From Micromonospora tulbaghiae (GTDB taxonomy: Bacteria > Actinomycetota > Actinomycetes > Mycobacteriales > Micromonosporaceae): a stretch of DNA of 64,000 nucleotides. The notes under the pieces are model-generated. The model ran no database searches. It was not told the DNA's origin and saw nothing but the letters and a program-made list of their open reading frames with translations. Location of the stretch: assembly GCF_900091605.1 (NCBI RefSeq), contig NZ_FMCQ01000001.1, positions 434,001-498,000 on the forward strand. Reading direction: 5' to 3'. Made by a program: the position numbers and the translations under genes. Below, piece by piece: positions 26,541-36,780 of the stretch (its first letter is position 1; the number at the start of each line of letters is the position of its first letter).

Positions 26541-26972
26541 ATGCCGACGCAGACGGCGGCGCAGAAGCGGGCGCAGGCGCGGGCCGAGTACGACGCGTTC
26601 CTCGCCGGCTGCCCGAGCCGGCAACTCCTGGACCGGATCTCCGACAAGTGGGTGGCGCTGATCCTGGCCGCGCTCGGCCGTGACGGTCCCGATCACCACG
26701 CGGAGCCGCAGGTCATGCGGTACTCCGAACTGTCCCGCAGGCTGGCCGGGGTCAGCCAGAAGATGCTCACGCAGACGTTGCGCTCACTGGAACGCGACGG
26801 CCTGGTCACCCGCACCGTGACGCCGAGCGTGCCGGTGACGGTCACCTACGAGCTGACCGACCTCGGCCTGTCGCTGCACCGGCTGACGTACGGCATCAAG
26901 GTGTGGGCCGAGGCGCACATGGACGAGGTGCACGCCAACCGCGAGCGGTACGACGCCGCGGTCGATCGCTGA
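26541..26972 (+). CDS. HxlR-family transcriptional regulator
   Basis: 143 residues; ATG 26541 with GGGAGG upstream. Signature start CPSRQLLDRISDKWVALIL (single Cys followed by the DNA-binding helices), RYSELSRRLAGVSQKMLTQTLRSLERDGLV as recognition region. The N-terminal Cys may sense electrophiles as in other members (QorR/HypR types). Divergent from the MDR oxidoreductase, its likely target. Confidence 0.9.
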   Translation: MPTQTAAQKRAQARAEYDAFLAGCPSRQLLDRISDKWVALILAALGRDGPDHHAEPQVMRYSELSRRLAGVSQKMLTQTLRSLERDGLVTRTVTPSVPVTVTYELTDLGLSLHRLTYGIKVWAEAHMDEVHANRERYDAAVDR

Positions 26973-26991
26973 CCAGTCGCGCCGGGATTTT

Positions 26992-27004
26992 CCGAAACTT
27001 TCGG
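26992..27004. promoter_or_regulatory. CCGAAACTTTCGG palindrome upstream of the xylanase
   Basis: Perfect 13-base palindrome around a central C, 258 bp upstream of the xylanase ATG and just after the HxlR stop. Similar CGAAA/TTTCG elements have been reported in front of streptomycete xylanase genes; from memory, the exact consensus is not certain. A related imperfect copy (GAAAAGTTTC) is at 27157-27166. Confidence 0.5.
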
Positions 27005-27101
27005 TCCTGGGCGCAGCTCTCGTCGCGCTTCGCTCTCACGGACATCTGTGGACTCCCGCGCTGATCAGCCGGTTGAGTCCATGTTCGCGTTGACATCGAC
27101 A

Positions 27102-28740
<1,639 letters not shown>

Positions 28741-28757
28741 CCCACTTCCGGAAGGCG

Positions 28758-28806
28758 CGCGACGGGCGGGCCCGGTGTGAACGCGACACCGGGCCCGCCC
28801 GTCGCG
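28758..28806 (+). terminator. Long hairpin after the xylanase gene
   Basis: Perfect 21-base arms (28758-28778 and 28786-28806) around a seven-base loop, starting 17 bases after the stop. No T-run follows, as is common for actinobacterial terminators. Stem is almost all G and C. Confidence 0.85.
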
Positions 28807-28902
28807 TCTCTGCGATCGCGGTCCGAGTCCACACAGGATGACGACTAGGCTGGATCGAATTGTGTGAGACGGCCGGCGCGCGGGGGAGCGGAGACGGCAG
28901 TG

Positions 28903-29199
28903 ATGATCGTGATCTTCGACGCCGACCGGGAGTGGTACATCCAGGGCCGCATCTACGCGGACATCGTCAGGTCGGTGCCCGCCGGAATGCTTCAGGACGA
29001 CGACCTGGAGACGTATCTGTGGCCCGCCCGGGCGATGAGCCTGCTGAGGCTGCCGCGACTCGAACCGGACCGAGCCGAGCGAATCGCCGCCGCCCTCACC
29101 GAGGGCGTGGCCCGCCACCTACGGACGATCGACCCGAGCGACACCGAACTCGTCGCGTTCTACGAAGGTCTGCTGGAGGTCGCCGCCCGGCACGGCTGA
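28903..29199 (+). CDS. Small hypothetical protein (98 aa)
   Basis: Starts MIVIFDADREWY at ATG 28903, with GGAG ten bases upstream; GTG 28900 is an equal option. Acidic, all-helical look, no membrane segment, no motif recognised. Stands alone between the xylanase terminator and the cupin gene on the other strand. Confidence 0.6.
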   Translation: MIVIFDADREWYIQGRIYADIVRSVPAGMLQDDDLETYLWPARAMSLLRLPRLEPDRAERIAAALTEGVARHLRTIDPSDTELVAFYEGLLEVAARHG

Positions 29200-29213
29200 T
29201 CCGTGCCGGGAGG

Positions 29214-29732
29214 TCATGGGACGAGCAACTCGGTGCGGTACTCGGCCGCCAGCGCGGCGGCCCGGTCCCGGCGCTCGGCCTGCTCCTCGTCGGTGAGCTC
29301 CGGTGGCGCCGCGGTGGGACCGTCGACCTTGTCGCCGACGTGCAGGAAGTACTCGTCCTGCCCGGCCGGCGTGCACATGCACAGCAGCCGCGCGGGCTGG
29401 TCGAAGGAGTTGCGGAAGAAGTGCGGCGCGTTCGCCGGGATGTTGATCGTCTCCCCGGCCCGCGCGACGGCCTGCTCGCCCCGGAAGGTGAACTCGACCG
29501 CCCCGTCGAGCACCGTGAACATCTCCTCGAAGTCGTGCCGGTGCGGAGGCGGCCCACCGCCCGGCGGAACACGCATGTCGATCAGGCAGTACCGGCCGGC
29601 GGTCTGCTCGCCGGTGACCAGGATCGTGTAGGTGCCGCCCGCGATGGCGAGGTGCGTGAGGGCGGGGTCGTCGGGACGGGCGTGGACGAGGGTACGGGTC
29701 GGATCGTCGGACGGGATCGCACCGCTGGCCAT
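29214..29732 (-). CDS. Cupin-domain protein (172 aa)
   Basis: ATG 29732 preceded by GAGGAGAG. One cupin barrel: PPPHRHDFEEMFTVLDGAVEF supplies the metal-binding His pair and Glu, and NAPHFFRNS the second His motif. The last ~35 residues are a charged helix. Probably a small metal-dependent enzyme or sensor; substrate unknown. It ends 14 bases from the convergent 98-residue gene. Confidence 0.85.
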   Translation of the reverse strand: MASGAIPSDDPTRTLVHARPDDPALTHLAIAGGTYTILVTGEQTAGRYCLIDMRVPPGGGPPPHRHDFEEMFTVLDGAVEFTFRGEQAVARAGETINIPANAPHFFRNSFDQPARLLCMCTPAGQDEYFLHVGDKVDGPTAAPPELTDEEQAERRDRAAALAAEYRTELLVP

Positions 29733-29820
29733 CGGCTCTCTCCTCGATCGTCGGTCTGCGGATCGACACCCCTCATAGCCATCCGCCAAGCCGCTAAACC
29801 TGGCGCCGCCCTCGGACCTG

Positions 29821-29997
29821 TCACCGTTCCCCGCCACCGCCGTATCGATGCTCGCACTGCCTCCGCATCGCCTTGATCCTCCGCAGTCGGCCGACCAGCT
29901 CCGCGGTGATCTCGTCCGGATCGTCACTGCCCTCGATCCGGACGTCTACCGCGCGTCGTAGTTCAGTGAGCAACAGTTCCTTCAGCCTCTCGGACAT
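29821..29997 (-). CDS. Small helical protein (58 aa), paralogue of the one at 43528
   Basis: Last gene of the minus-strand CHAT operon, 11 bp after the CHAT-1 stop, ATG 29997 preceded by GGGAG. Sequence LKELLLTELRRAV... followed by SDDPDEITAELVGRLRRI aligns with the 63-residue product at 43528 (shared pattern L-x-E-x-L-x-x-ELR, R-x-G-x-DPD-x-x-TA-x-L-x-x-RLRRI-x-x-M). Predicted two helices. Having one copy at each end of the block suggests a functional part of the system, maybe an adaptor or a protease substrate. No known family recognised. Confidence 0.75.
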   Translation of the reverse strand: MSERLKELLLTELRRAVDVRIEGSDDPDEITAELVGRLRRIKAMRRQCEHRYGGGGER

Positions 29998-30008
29998 CCC
30001 GGCTCCCG

Positions 30009-32900
30009 TCAGCGACCGTGGTACACCAGAGCGGCCCACAGGGCCGGCTGGGTCAGGTCGGTCGTCGTGACGGTGTGCAGGTGCGCACCGGTCAGGAACG
30101 GTGGCAGTACCCGATCGGTGTCCAGCATCCAGCGTTGCGTGGCGTTGACCGCCGCCGCGGGGGCCAGCCGCCGGTCGACCAGATGCAGGTGGACCATGAA
30201 CAGGGCGAGCGCCGCGAACGGCGCGGGCACCTCCCACCGCCAGCCGACGACCCCGGTGAAGCCGGCGTTCAGCAGTCTCGGTGCGGTGCCCTCCGTGAGG
30301 ACGGCAAGTCCGCGTCCGCCGTGGAGGCCCGCCATGTCCAGCGTCCGTCCCTCCGCCAGTTCGAGCGTGTCGTCTCGAACTCCGCAGGCCAGGTGCAGGA
30401 CGGATACCCCGGGTAGCCGCTTGAGCAGGTCGTCCGGTGTCCCGGCCGCGTCGACCGGCTCCAGCGATCTCCCCACGCAGGCCGATCGCGGATAGAACAA
30501 CCGTCGTAGGACCAGGACGTCGGCCATCGACGGGTCGCGGTCGCCGCGTGGGTTGACGACGAAGAGCGGCTCGGCCTCCACCGGCGTCACCGGTCGTGCG
30601 GCCAGCCGTACCACCTGGGCTCCGGACGTCACAGACGACAGTGCGACGTCCTGCGCCAACCGGCGACCCGCACCGGTGCGTGCCGCGGCCAGCGCCAGCC
30701 GGTCGAGACCGCCGGTCGCGGCGATCAGCAGGTTGCCGCTGGTCCACCTTCCCAGGACCGCCGGCAGCCCAGGGTCGTCGGAGGTCAGCGGATCGGCGAC
30801 GGGGACGTTGGCGAGCAGGTCGAGCCGGTCGGTCCCGGCGTGGAGGCAGAGCACTCCGGCGGTCCGTCCCGCGTCGTCGGTCGGGTGCAGATAGAGCAGG
30901 GCGGCGGCGGCGAGTTCTCGGAGTGCGGCGGCTACCCTCGCCGGGGTCGGTGGGTCTGCGGCGTCCGCCGCGCGTGGTCCTGTTCCGATGACGACTGACA
31001 ACACGTCGCGGATGAGCTGGTCGCCCGGTCCTTCGGGCGAGGACCCGGCGACCTCCAGTGCCACGAACGCGTCTTCGGCCTGTCCGTCGGCGAGCATCCA
31101 GCCGGCGAAGCGGGCCGCTCGGCGCCGGTCCGGGTCCGGCCCGCTGAGCGCGTTCACTCCGGCGTCGCGGCTGAGCGCGATGTCTCCGGCCGCGCCCCGA
31201 AGCCGATACGCCTCGGCGAGCCGCCACCAGGTGCGCGTACGCAGACCGCTGTCGTGGAGAGCGCGGGCGGCACGGGACAGCAGGGGGATCGCGGCCCCGG
31301 GATCGTGCAGCTTCAGCCGTACCGCGCCGAGGACCGTGGCCACCCGTGGCGGCTGTCGTCCCGAGAGTGCGTCGAGCGACGCGTTGAGGGCGTCGCGGTC
31401 GTCGCGGATCAGCGCGTCGAGCAGTCCGGCCAGTTCGCCGAGGGCGGGATCGGTGGCGATGGGCTCGCCGGCCCGTACCGCCGCGGCGAGCCGCGCATGC
31501 GCGACCGCGACGGACAGCGCCGGCGGCCAGGGGTCAGCCGGCACGGCGGTGGTGAAGGCATCGAGGTCGAGGGGGACGTCGTCACGGAGCGCAGCCACCG
31601 CGCGGCACAACTCGGCAAGCGCGGTCACCGTGGGCGGCGGGGAGGGGATCTTCTCCGCGTACGAGAAGAAACTGTCGGCGATGTCCGTGATCGGCCCGGA
31701 CAGCGGCCGGGTGTCGTCGAGAACCGCGCCGACCGCTTCGACGAGCACGATCGCGGCCGGATGCCCAGGCGGGACACGGTCCGAAGCGGCGGCGAGATGT
31801 TCGGCTGCGGTGGACAACGCAGCATCGGTCGTCTCGTCGCCGTCGTCTCCCCAGCCGATGCCGTCGCGTCGGTGGCGTAGGCACAGCCCAACCGCGAGCA
31901 GCAGCCGGTCCAGGCCGTGCTCCACCGGCGGGCCGTCCTCCTCGGCGGTGACCGCGTTGGCCGCCGCCCCCACGAAGGCGTCCAGGTCGGCGGCCGAAAC
32001 CGTGAGGTCGGTGGTGAGTAGTGCGCGGGCCTGCTCCCAGACCGCGAGCACGGGATCCGGGGCCAGCGCCGCGAGTTGTTCCCGGGCGGCACTGCGGGCC
32101 GACGCTGAGGTGGACGGGCGGGTCGGCGCGGCGGGGGTGGCGCGGCGCGGCGGGATCGTCGGCTGCTCGGTTGCGGGGCCGGGCATGTCGAGGACCGGAT
32201 AGTCCATCGGGTCTGCGTTCAGCACCGACAGGTACGGACCCATGCCGCGTTGCAAGCGGCTCAGCTCCGAGGCCAAGCCACTGAGCCTGCCGAGGTCGAA
32301 GCGGGCCAGATCACCGCTGAGCAGTGGCTGGATCATCTCGGTGATGTCGAGCAGGGTTCGGGCGGCGGTAACGATGTCGGGGTTGAGCGGCTCCCCGGCC
32401 AGGACCCCGCGAAACAGCCGGGCGGCCTCGCTGATGTCCGCGCTCCCACCTGCCGGAGGACCGCCGAGGAATCCACTGCGAGCGCCCGGACCCAGCGTCT
32501 CGACCGCCCGGCTGAGGAACAGCTGACCCAGGATCAGGCGTGCCATCGTGGCGTGCACCGGCGGCAGGGTGGCGAACTTCGTCGCCTCGGCGAGCACGGA
32601 CATGGCGACCTGCCGATCCTGCGGAGCACCCCCGTGCGCGGTGTAGCGGGTGGCCAGGAGCCAGCCGTAGAGGGCGGCGATCTGACCGCGCGCCGGATCG
32701 TCGCCCGCACCTGTCAAGCTGTAGGCCTCGCGCCACGCCTCGAGCGCCGAGGACAGCTTGCCGAGTGCGGCGGGTTGACCCGGTCCGGCCCGCCAGTACT
32801 CCTGGCTCAGCTTGTGGCCGAGCCGCACAAGGGTCGGCAGCCGCGCCGGCCCCCGCAACCGGGACAGATCATCCTGAAGTTTCGTCACGTCGTCGTCCAT
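30009..32900 (-). CDS. CHAT-domain protein with degenerate active site (CHAT-1, 963 aa)
   Basis: Long N-terminal helical region of TPR-like character (about 1-700) with a Pro/Thr linker near 245-275, then a C-terminal CHAT (caspase HetF-associated) domain. In the intact neighbour the dyad is HLASHG...LAACHS; here the first block reads LHLACGV (near 836), lacking the catalytic His, and the second reads AVLTEGT, lacking the Cys. It should therefore be a pseudo-protease, perhaps a sensor or regulator of the active partner encoded just upstream. GGAGGG lies 11 bases before ATG 32900. 21 bp separate it from CHAT-2. Confidence 0.85.
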   Translation of the reverse strand: MDDDVTKLQDDLSRLRGPARLPTLVRLGHKLSQEYWRAGPGQPAALGKLSSALEAWREAYSLTGAGDDPARGQIAALYGWLLATRYTAHGGAPQDRQVAMSVLAEATKFATLPPVHATMARLILGQLFLSRAVETLGPGARSGFLGGPPAGGSADISEAARLFRGVLAGEPLNPDIVTAARTLLDITEMIQPLLSGDLARFDLGRLSGLASELSRLQRGMGPYLSVLNADPMDYPVLDMPGPATEQPTIPPRRATPAAPTRPSTSASARSAAREQLAALAPDPVLAVWEQARALLTTDLTVSAADLDAFVGAAANAVTAEEDGPPVEHGLDRLLLAVGLCLRHRRDGIGWGDDGDETTDAALSTAAEHLAAASDRVPPGHPAAIVLVEAVGAVLDDTRPLSGPITDIADSFFSYAEKIPSPPPTVTALAELCRAVAALRDDVPLDLDAFTTAVPADPWPPALSVAVAHARLAAAVRAGEPIATDPALGELAGLLDALIRDDRDALNASLDALSGRQPPRVATVLGAVRLKLHDPGAAIPLLSRAARALHDSGLRTRTWWRLAEAYRLRGAAGDIALSRDAGVNALSGPDPDRRRAARFAGWMLADGQAEDAFVALEVAGSSPEGPGDQLIRDVLSVVIGTGPRAADAADPPTPARVAAALRELAAAALLYLHPTDDAGRTAGVLCLHAGTDRLDLLANVPVADPLTSDDPGLPAVLGRWTSGNLLIAATGGLDRLALAAARTGAGRRLAQDVALSSVTSGAQVVRLAARPVTPVEAEPLFVVNPRGDRDPSMADVLVLRRLFYPRSACVGRSLEPVDAAGTPDDLLKRLPGVSVLHLACGVRDDTLELAEGRTLDMAGLHGGRGLAVLTEGTAPRLLNAGFTGVVGWRWEVPAPFAALALFMVHLHLVDRRLAPAAAVNATQRWMLDTDRVLPPFLTGAHLHTVTTTDLTQPALWAALVYHGR

Positions 32901-32921
32901 GGCGTCGCCGCCCTCCGTTCG

Positions 32922-35324
32922 TTACCGTCCCCAGTGGATGAATCCGGCCCAAGCGACCACACGTGCGGGGTCGGCGTCCTCAAGCATTCGGCGCAGCGGG
33001 AGAGGCATCTTCCGCGGCGGCTGCCGATCGTCGTCGAGCATCCACAGCTGCGCGCGGTGCAGTGCGTCCCACGGCTCTCGGCGCTCGGTCGTCAGAAAGT
33101 GGTGAAACATGTACATGAGCAGGGACGTCTCCTGGTCGGGGACGCTCCACTGCGTCGACAGCACCGAGCGCGCGCCCGCCGCCATGAACATCGTGCCGAG
33201 GCTGTACGCCTCGTCGTATCCGTGGATCGACCGGCCCGAGTGGCAGGCCGCGAGCACCACGAGCGCGATCGGATGGCGCCCGGTCTCGGTCATGACGCCC
33301 ATCAACTCGTCGGCGGCAAGGTCGCCGTCCGCCAACAGCAGGCGTGACGAGGCGGATGCCCGAGCTGTCTCGATCACGCCGTGCGACGCGAGGTGCAGGA
33401 TGGTGCCGGCCCGGGAACCGTCGGCGCGCAGCCAGGTGCGCACGTCGTCGGCGGTGCCCGCGCCGGAGCGACTGACACTTCCGTCCGGGCGTCGGCCGAC
33501 ATAGGTGGCGGCCGGATAGAAGACCTGGTGGATCGCGTACGCCTCGAGCCGCGCGGAGCGCAGGTCCGACGCGCGGCCGGCGGTGTCCGGGTCGGCCACG
33601 ATCATGCCACCGGAGCTCGCCGGGACCGGCTCGGCCGCCGCGGTGTCGCACAGCATCCGCGCCGACACAGCCTGCGTCAGCGCGACATGCTGCACGGCGT
33701 AGCTGCCGTCCGGGGCGCGTGCCGCCTGCCACGGCACGCGGGCGAGGCCCCCCATGGGGATGAGAACGAGGCGCGGGAGGCGCTCCCGGCCGAGATACGG
33801 CTTGAGCAACGGCCCCATCGCGGCCTTCCACGCCCATCCGCACAACTCGTCGACGCTTTCGGCGAGTGCGGGCCCGTCGATCGGATCCACCTCGCGGACG
33901 AGGCGGCCGGCTCGACTCGCCACGGCACTGAGATGGCGCTCGACATCGGTGCCCTCGGCGATCGACAGGTGTGGCAGGGCGATGAAGCGGGCAGGGCCCT
34001 CGACCGGGGCGATCACCGCCCAGCCCGGTGCCGGTGATTCCGCCGGAACCAGATATACGAGAGCGTCCACCTCGAGCCGGCGCAGCGCCGCCTGGATCTC
34101 GTCGAGGTCAGGCGCGTCGAGGAGGCCGGTGTCGCGTGTCAGTACCGCGATAACCTCCCCGCGCAGCCGCGGCGGCGGTTCGCCCACCGCCCGCCATCGG
34201 TCGGCCAGATCACGATGCCCCGCCTCGACCAGCCGGGTGTACGGGTCGCGTAGCTCGGTCGCCGCGAACAACATCAGCCCGCGGCCTGCGTCCAGCGCCC
34301 GCAGAGCGTCCGCCGGATGGTGGTCGATCAGGAACCGGCCGGCGGCCGCCACCGCCTCGTCGGCCGCCTCGGCGGCGACGGCGCGAGCGGACGTCGGGTC
34401 AGGTTGCAGGAGAACCCTCCAGGCGTAGCCGCGCAGCCCTTCGAACGTGTGGAGCCGGGCCGGCTGGGCTTCACCGCGACGGCGCCGAAGGCCGGCGAGC
34501 ATCCCACTGACGAACGACCAGTTCGGGTGTTCCGGACCACCGGCCAACTCGCGGGCGCGCTCCAGCACCGTGATCGCCTCGTCGACGTCGGTGAGTGAAC
34601 CGGTCACTTCCGAGCGATGGGCCAGCCCCAGTGCGAGCGAGGCGAGGTGGAACACGTGGTGCGGGTGTGTGACGGGGCTCAGCGTCACGGCCTCACGCAG
34701 GTCGTCGACACCGGTGGTGATGGTGCCGAGGTCGGTCTCGGCACCCTGCCGCATCGCCATGCCGCCCCGGGCGACCAGCTGGGTGGCGCGGTCCGTCGCG
34801 AACCCGCCCGCCCGTACCTCGGGGATCGTCGGTACCTCACCGTTCATGGTCGCGCCCAGCGCCCGCACCATCGGCCCGGACTCGGCCATCGCGTCCCGAA
34901 GGAGATTCCCCGGCGGAAGATCGGCGGATCGTGCCGCCACGTCGGCGAACAGGGCCAGTGCTGTGTCGTGGTCGCCGGACTGACTGGCCTGGTAGGCGGC
35001 GACGAGGCTCGGCAGCATCGCCCGCATCGCGTCGGCCTCGGGGTTCCCCGCGAGCAACTCGACGAGATTCGACAGCGACGTGCCGATCCCGCCTCCGTCG
35101 CTCTGGGGATAGCCGGCGGCCATCTCGAGCGCCGACCGTGCGGCCTCGGCCATTCGCCGGACCGGCAGGTCGTCGGCGAACTCCGTGGCCAGGCGGTCCA
35201 TCTCGGCGATCGTCGTCCGAGTGTCGAGCAGGCTTCCGTCGATGGTCGTCCGGAGCACCTCCTGGATCCGGGCGGCGGCCCGCGCTCGCCTGTCGTGCTC
35301 GGGCTCTCCCGAACGGCTGGTCAT
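32922..35324 (-). CDS. CHAT-domain protease with intact catalytic dyad (CHAT-2, 800 aa)
   Basis: Two ATGs in tandem (35327, 35324); the second gives better spacing from AAGGAG. N-terminal ~450 residues are helical/TPR-like (TALALFADVAARSADLPPGN; DVDEAITVLERARELAGG). The C-terminal CHAT domain has His648 in LHLASHGV and Cys694 in VVLAACHSG, the dyad of this caspase-like clan CD family. TPR-CHAT proteins are proteases switched on by partner proteins, as shown for Csx29 in type III-E CRISPR. Its target here may be the sigma-like or small proteins next door; this is inference. Confidence 0.88.
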   Translation of the reverse strand: MTSRSGEPEHDRRARAAARIQEVLRTTIDGSLLDTRTTIAEMDRLATEFADDLPVRRMAEAARSALEMAAGYPQSDGGGIGTSLSNLVELLAGNPEADAMRAMLPSLVAAYQASQSGDHDTALALFADVAARSADLPPGNLLRDAMAESGPMVRALGATMNGEVPTIPEVRAGGFATDRATQLVARGGMAMRQGAETDLGTITTGVDDLREAVTLSPVTHPHHVFHLASLALGLAHRSEVTGSLTDVDEAITVLERARELAGGPEHPNWSFVSGMLAGLRRRRGEAQPARLHTFEGLRGYAWRVLLQPDPTSARAVAAEAADEAVAAAGRFLIDHHPADALRALDAGRGLMLFAATELRDPYTRLVEAGHRDLADRWRAVGEPPPRLRGEVIAVLTRDTGLLDAPDLDEIQAALRRLEVDALVYLVPAESPAPGWAVIAPVEGPARFIALPHLSIAEGTDVERHLSAVASRAGRLVREVDPIDGPALAESVDELCGWAWKAAMGPLLKPYLGRERLPRLVLIPMGGLARVPWQAARAPDGSYAVQHVALTQAVSARMLCDTAAAEPVPASSGGMIVADPDTAGRASDLRSARLEAYAIHQVFYPAATYVGRRPDGSVSRSGAGTADDVRTWLRADGSRAGTILHLASHGVIETARASASSRLLLADGDLAADELMGVMTETGRHPIALVVLAACHSGRSIHGYDEAYSLGTMFMAAGARSVLSTQWSVPDQETSLLMYMFHHFLTTERREPWDALHRAQLWMLDDDRQPPRKMPLPLRRMLEDADPARVVAWAGFIHWGR

Positions 35325-35346
35325 CATGCTCCTTCCGGCCTGCCTT

Positions 35347-36378
35347 CTACAGATCTGACGGACGATCCGCGCGGTTGAGCAGCTCGATCACCGTCTCGAC
35401 CACGTGATCGAGCCGGTCCGGATCGCCGACCAGGGCGTCGACCTGCTCCGCGCCGATCGGGTCGTCGCCGGGGATCCGGTCCAGACCGTGGGCCGCCGGG
35501 AGCGCGCCGAACACCGTGCCCAGGACCTCCGTGACGAGGACACGCACGTCCTCGCCGGCGTCCCGCCGGCGCTTCATCAGTGCGATCGCCTGGGCGGCGA
35601 GCTCGAGCATCAGGGTGTCGTCCTTCTCGTGCCGCTCGACCAGGGCGAGCGGCTCGGGCTCGGCGTATTCGCCGGACGATTCACGCCGCGGGAAGTGCAC
35701 CGGTGCTCGCTTGCGGCCGAGCGGCCGATCCACGTTGCGCTCGTACCAGGTCCGGCGCTGCCGCATGGCGGCCAGCACGGCCTCGATCTCGGTGGCGACC
35801 TGCGACTCTCCGACGCTGTGGTCGCCGGTGCGTACGGCGCGCCGGGCAGCCCAGGCGGAGAGGGGCCACAACGAGGAGCCCGCGGTGGCCTCGGTGCCGA
35901 CCCAGTCGAGAATCGCCATGGCCAGGTCCAGTAACCAGGGATCCCGGCCCACCGCCTCGGCCAGCCAGTTCGGCACGCGCGGTCGCTGCGGAGCGCCCCG
36001 TTCACCACGTCGACGGCGGTAGCCGTCCACTGTCGCCCGGCGCATCCGCATGGTCAGCCAGCCCTCGAGGTTGTCGATCGGCACGTCGGCATGGGCGAAC
36101 AGGTCGTCGAGAACCGCCTCGACGTCGTCATGGAAACGGTCGAGGCAGTCGGGCGAGAGCCGCTGCACACCCATGGCGCAGATGTGGTGCCCACGCCCGC
36201 GCTCGACCCGCCTGGTCACGCGCAGGAAGATCAGCGGCCAGGCGAGCTCGGTGGCGGCGGCGCGGAGCCGCCGGCGCTCTGCTTCGGTCGATGCCGCGAA
36301 ATGCCGTGCGAGCGCGCCCTGCCGGGCCAGCTCACGGACGACATCCGTCGTGGTGGGTTGCTGTTCGGGACTGACCAC
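35347..36378 (-). CDS. Sigma-region-2-like conserved protein (343 aa), paralogue of the one at 42248
   Basis: GTG 36378, six bases after GGAGGAG. Contains a stretch near 110-140 (NLEGWLTMRMRRATVDGYRRRRGERG) that resembles the end of sigma-70 region 2, where a helix is followed by an Arg-rich segment. The rest is helical with PWLLDLAMAILDW. About half the residues align with the 42248 product, including ELARQG, FHDDVEAV, QRPRVPNWL and WYERNVDRPLG-R-K. No region 4 is evident, so DNA binding at promoters is uncertain. It is first gene of the second transcript of the CHAT block. Confidence 0.72.
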   Translation of the reverse strand: MVSPEQQPTTTDVVRELARQGALARHFAASTEAERRRLRAAATELAWPLIFLRVTRRVERGRGHHICAMGVQRLSPDCLDRFHDDVEAVLDDLFAHADVPIDNLEGWLTMRMRRATVDGYRRRRGERGAPQRPRVPNWLAEAVGRDPWLLDLAMAILDWVGTEATAGSSLWPLSAWAARRAVRTGDHSVGESQVATEIEAVLAAMRQRRTWYERNVDRPLGRKRAPVHFPRRESSGEYAEPEPLALVERHEKDDTLMLELAAQAIALMKRRRDAGEDVRVLVTEVLGTVFGALPAAHGLDRIPGDDPIGAEQVDALVGDPDRLDHVVETVIELLNRADRPSDL

Positions 36379-36469
36379 GGCGAACTCCTCCGTACCTCGA
36401 CGTTTGCATCGATCGTCTTGACGGGGTCGCGGTCGGGCGAGGCGTGGCGACGGAGATACCGGGAAATGC

Positions 36470-36504
36470 GTACGTGGCCCGTCGCGTACGTACGGGCCAC
36501 GTAC
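36470..36504 (-). terminator. Hairpin between the caspase-side and CHAT-side operons
   Basis: Thirteen-base perfect arms (36470-36482, 36492-36504) with a nine-base loop, starting 12 bases after the 75-residue gene's stop on the minus strand. It probably ends the transcript that starts at 43234 and separates it from the CHAT genes, whose own promoter would lie in 36379-36469. Confidence 0.7.
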
Positions 36505-36516
36505 CTTCCCGATCGG

Positions 36517-36744
36517 TCAGGACATCTCGCTCGGCGGACGCGGAGTCGGGTCGAGGGCGAGTACCACGCTGGAGGCGGTCGCGCCGTTGAGGAACACGGT
36601 CACCGCACGGCCGGCGCCGTCGTAGAGCCCCAACTCGACGGTGGTGCGGTTGGTCATCGCCTCCCGGACCAGCCGGATCACACCGGATGCGTCAGCGTCG
36701 GCGATGAACCACTCGGCCGGGCCGATGATGAGCTTCTTGGTCAT
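36517..36744 (-). CDS. Small beta-rich protein (75 aa), unknown
   Basis: ATG 36744 with AAGGAG upstream at good spacing, 36 bp after the caspase gene. Begins MTKKLIIGPAEWFI and has alternating strands (TTVELGLYDGAGRAVTVFLNG, ATASSVVLALD). No membrane helix or catalytic motif. Being last in the caspase transcript and unique, it could be an inhibitor, substrate or structural partner of the peptidase. No family recognised. Confidence 0.72.
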   Translation of the reverse strand: MTKKLIIGPAEWFIADADASGVIRLVREAMTNRTTVELGLYDGAGRAVTVFLNGATASSVVLALDPTPRPPSEMS

Positions 36745-36780
36745 GCTCGTACTCCTTGTCGTGATGGTGATCGGAATGGA

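Noticed and set aside
29057..29066. GACTCGAACC matching the T-arm of the tRNA-Lys gene, a possible att copy
   Set aside because: Only 10 bases, inside a coding gene, and the neighbouring bases do not match the tRNA end; chance is likely.
30009..32900. Idea that CHAT-1 is an active protease
   Set aside because: Both catalytic positions are replaced in the two aligned blocks.
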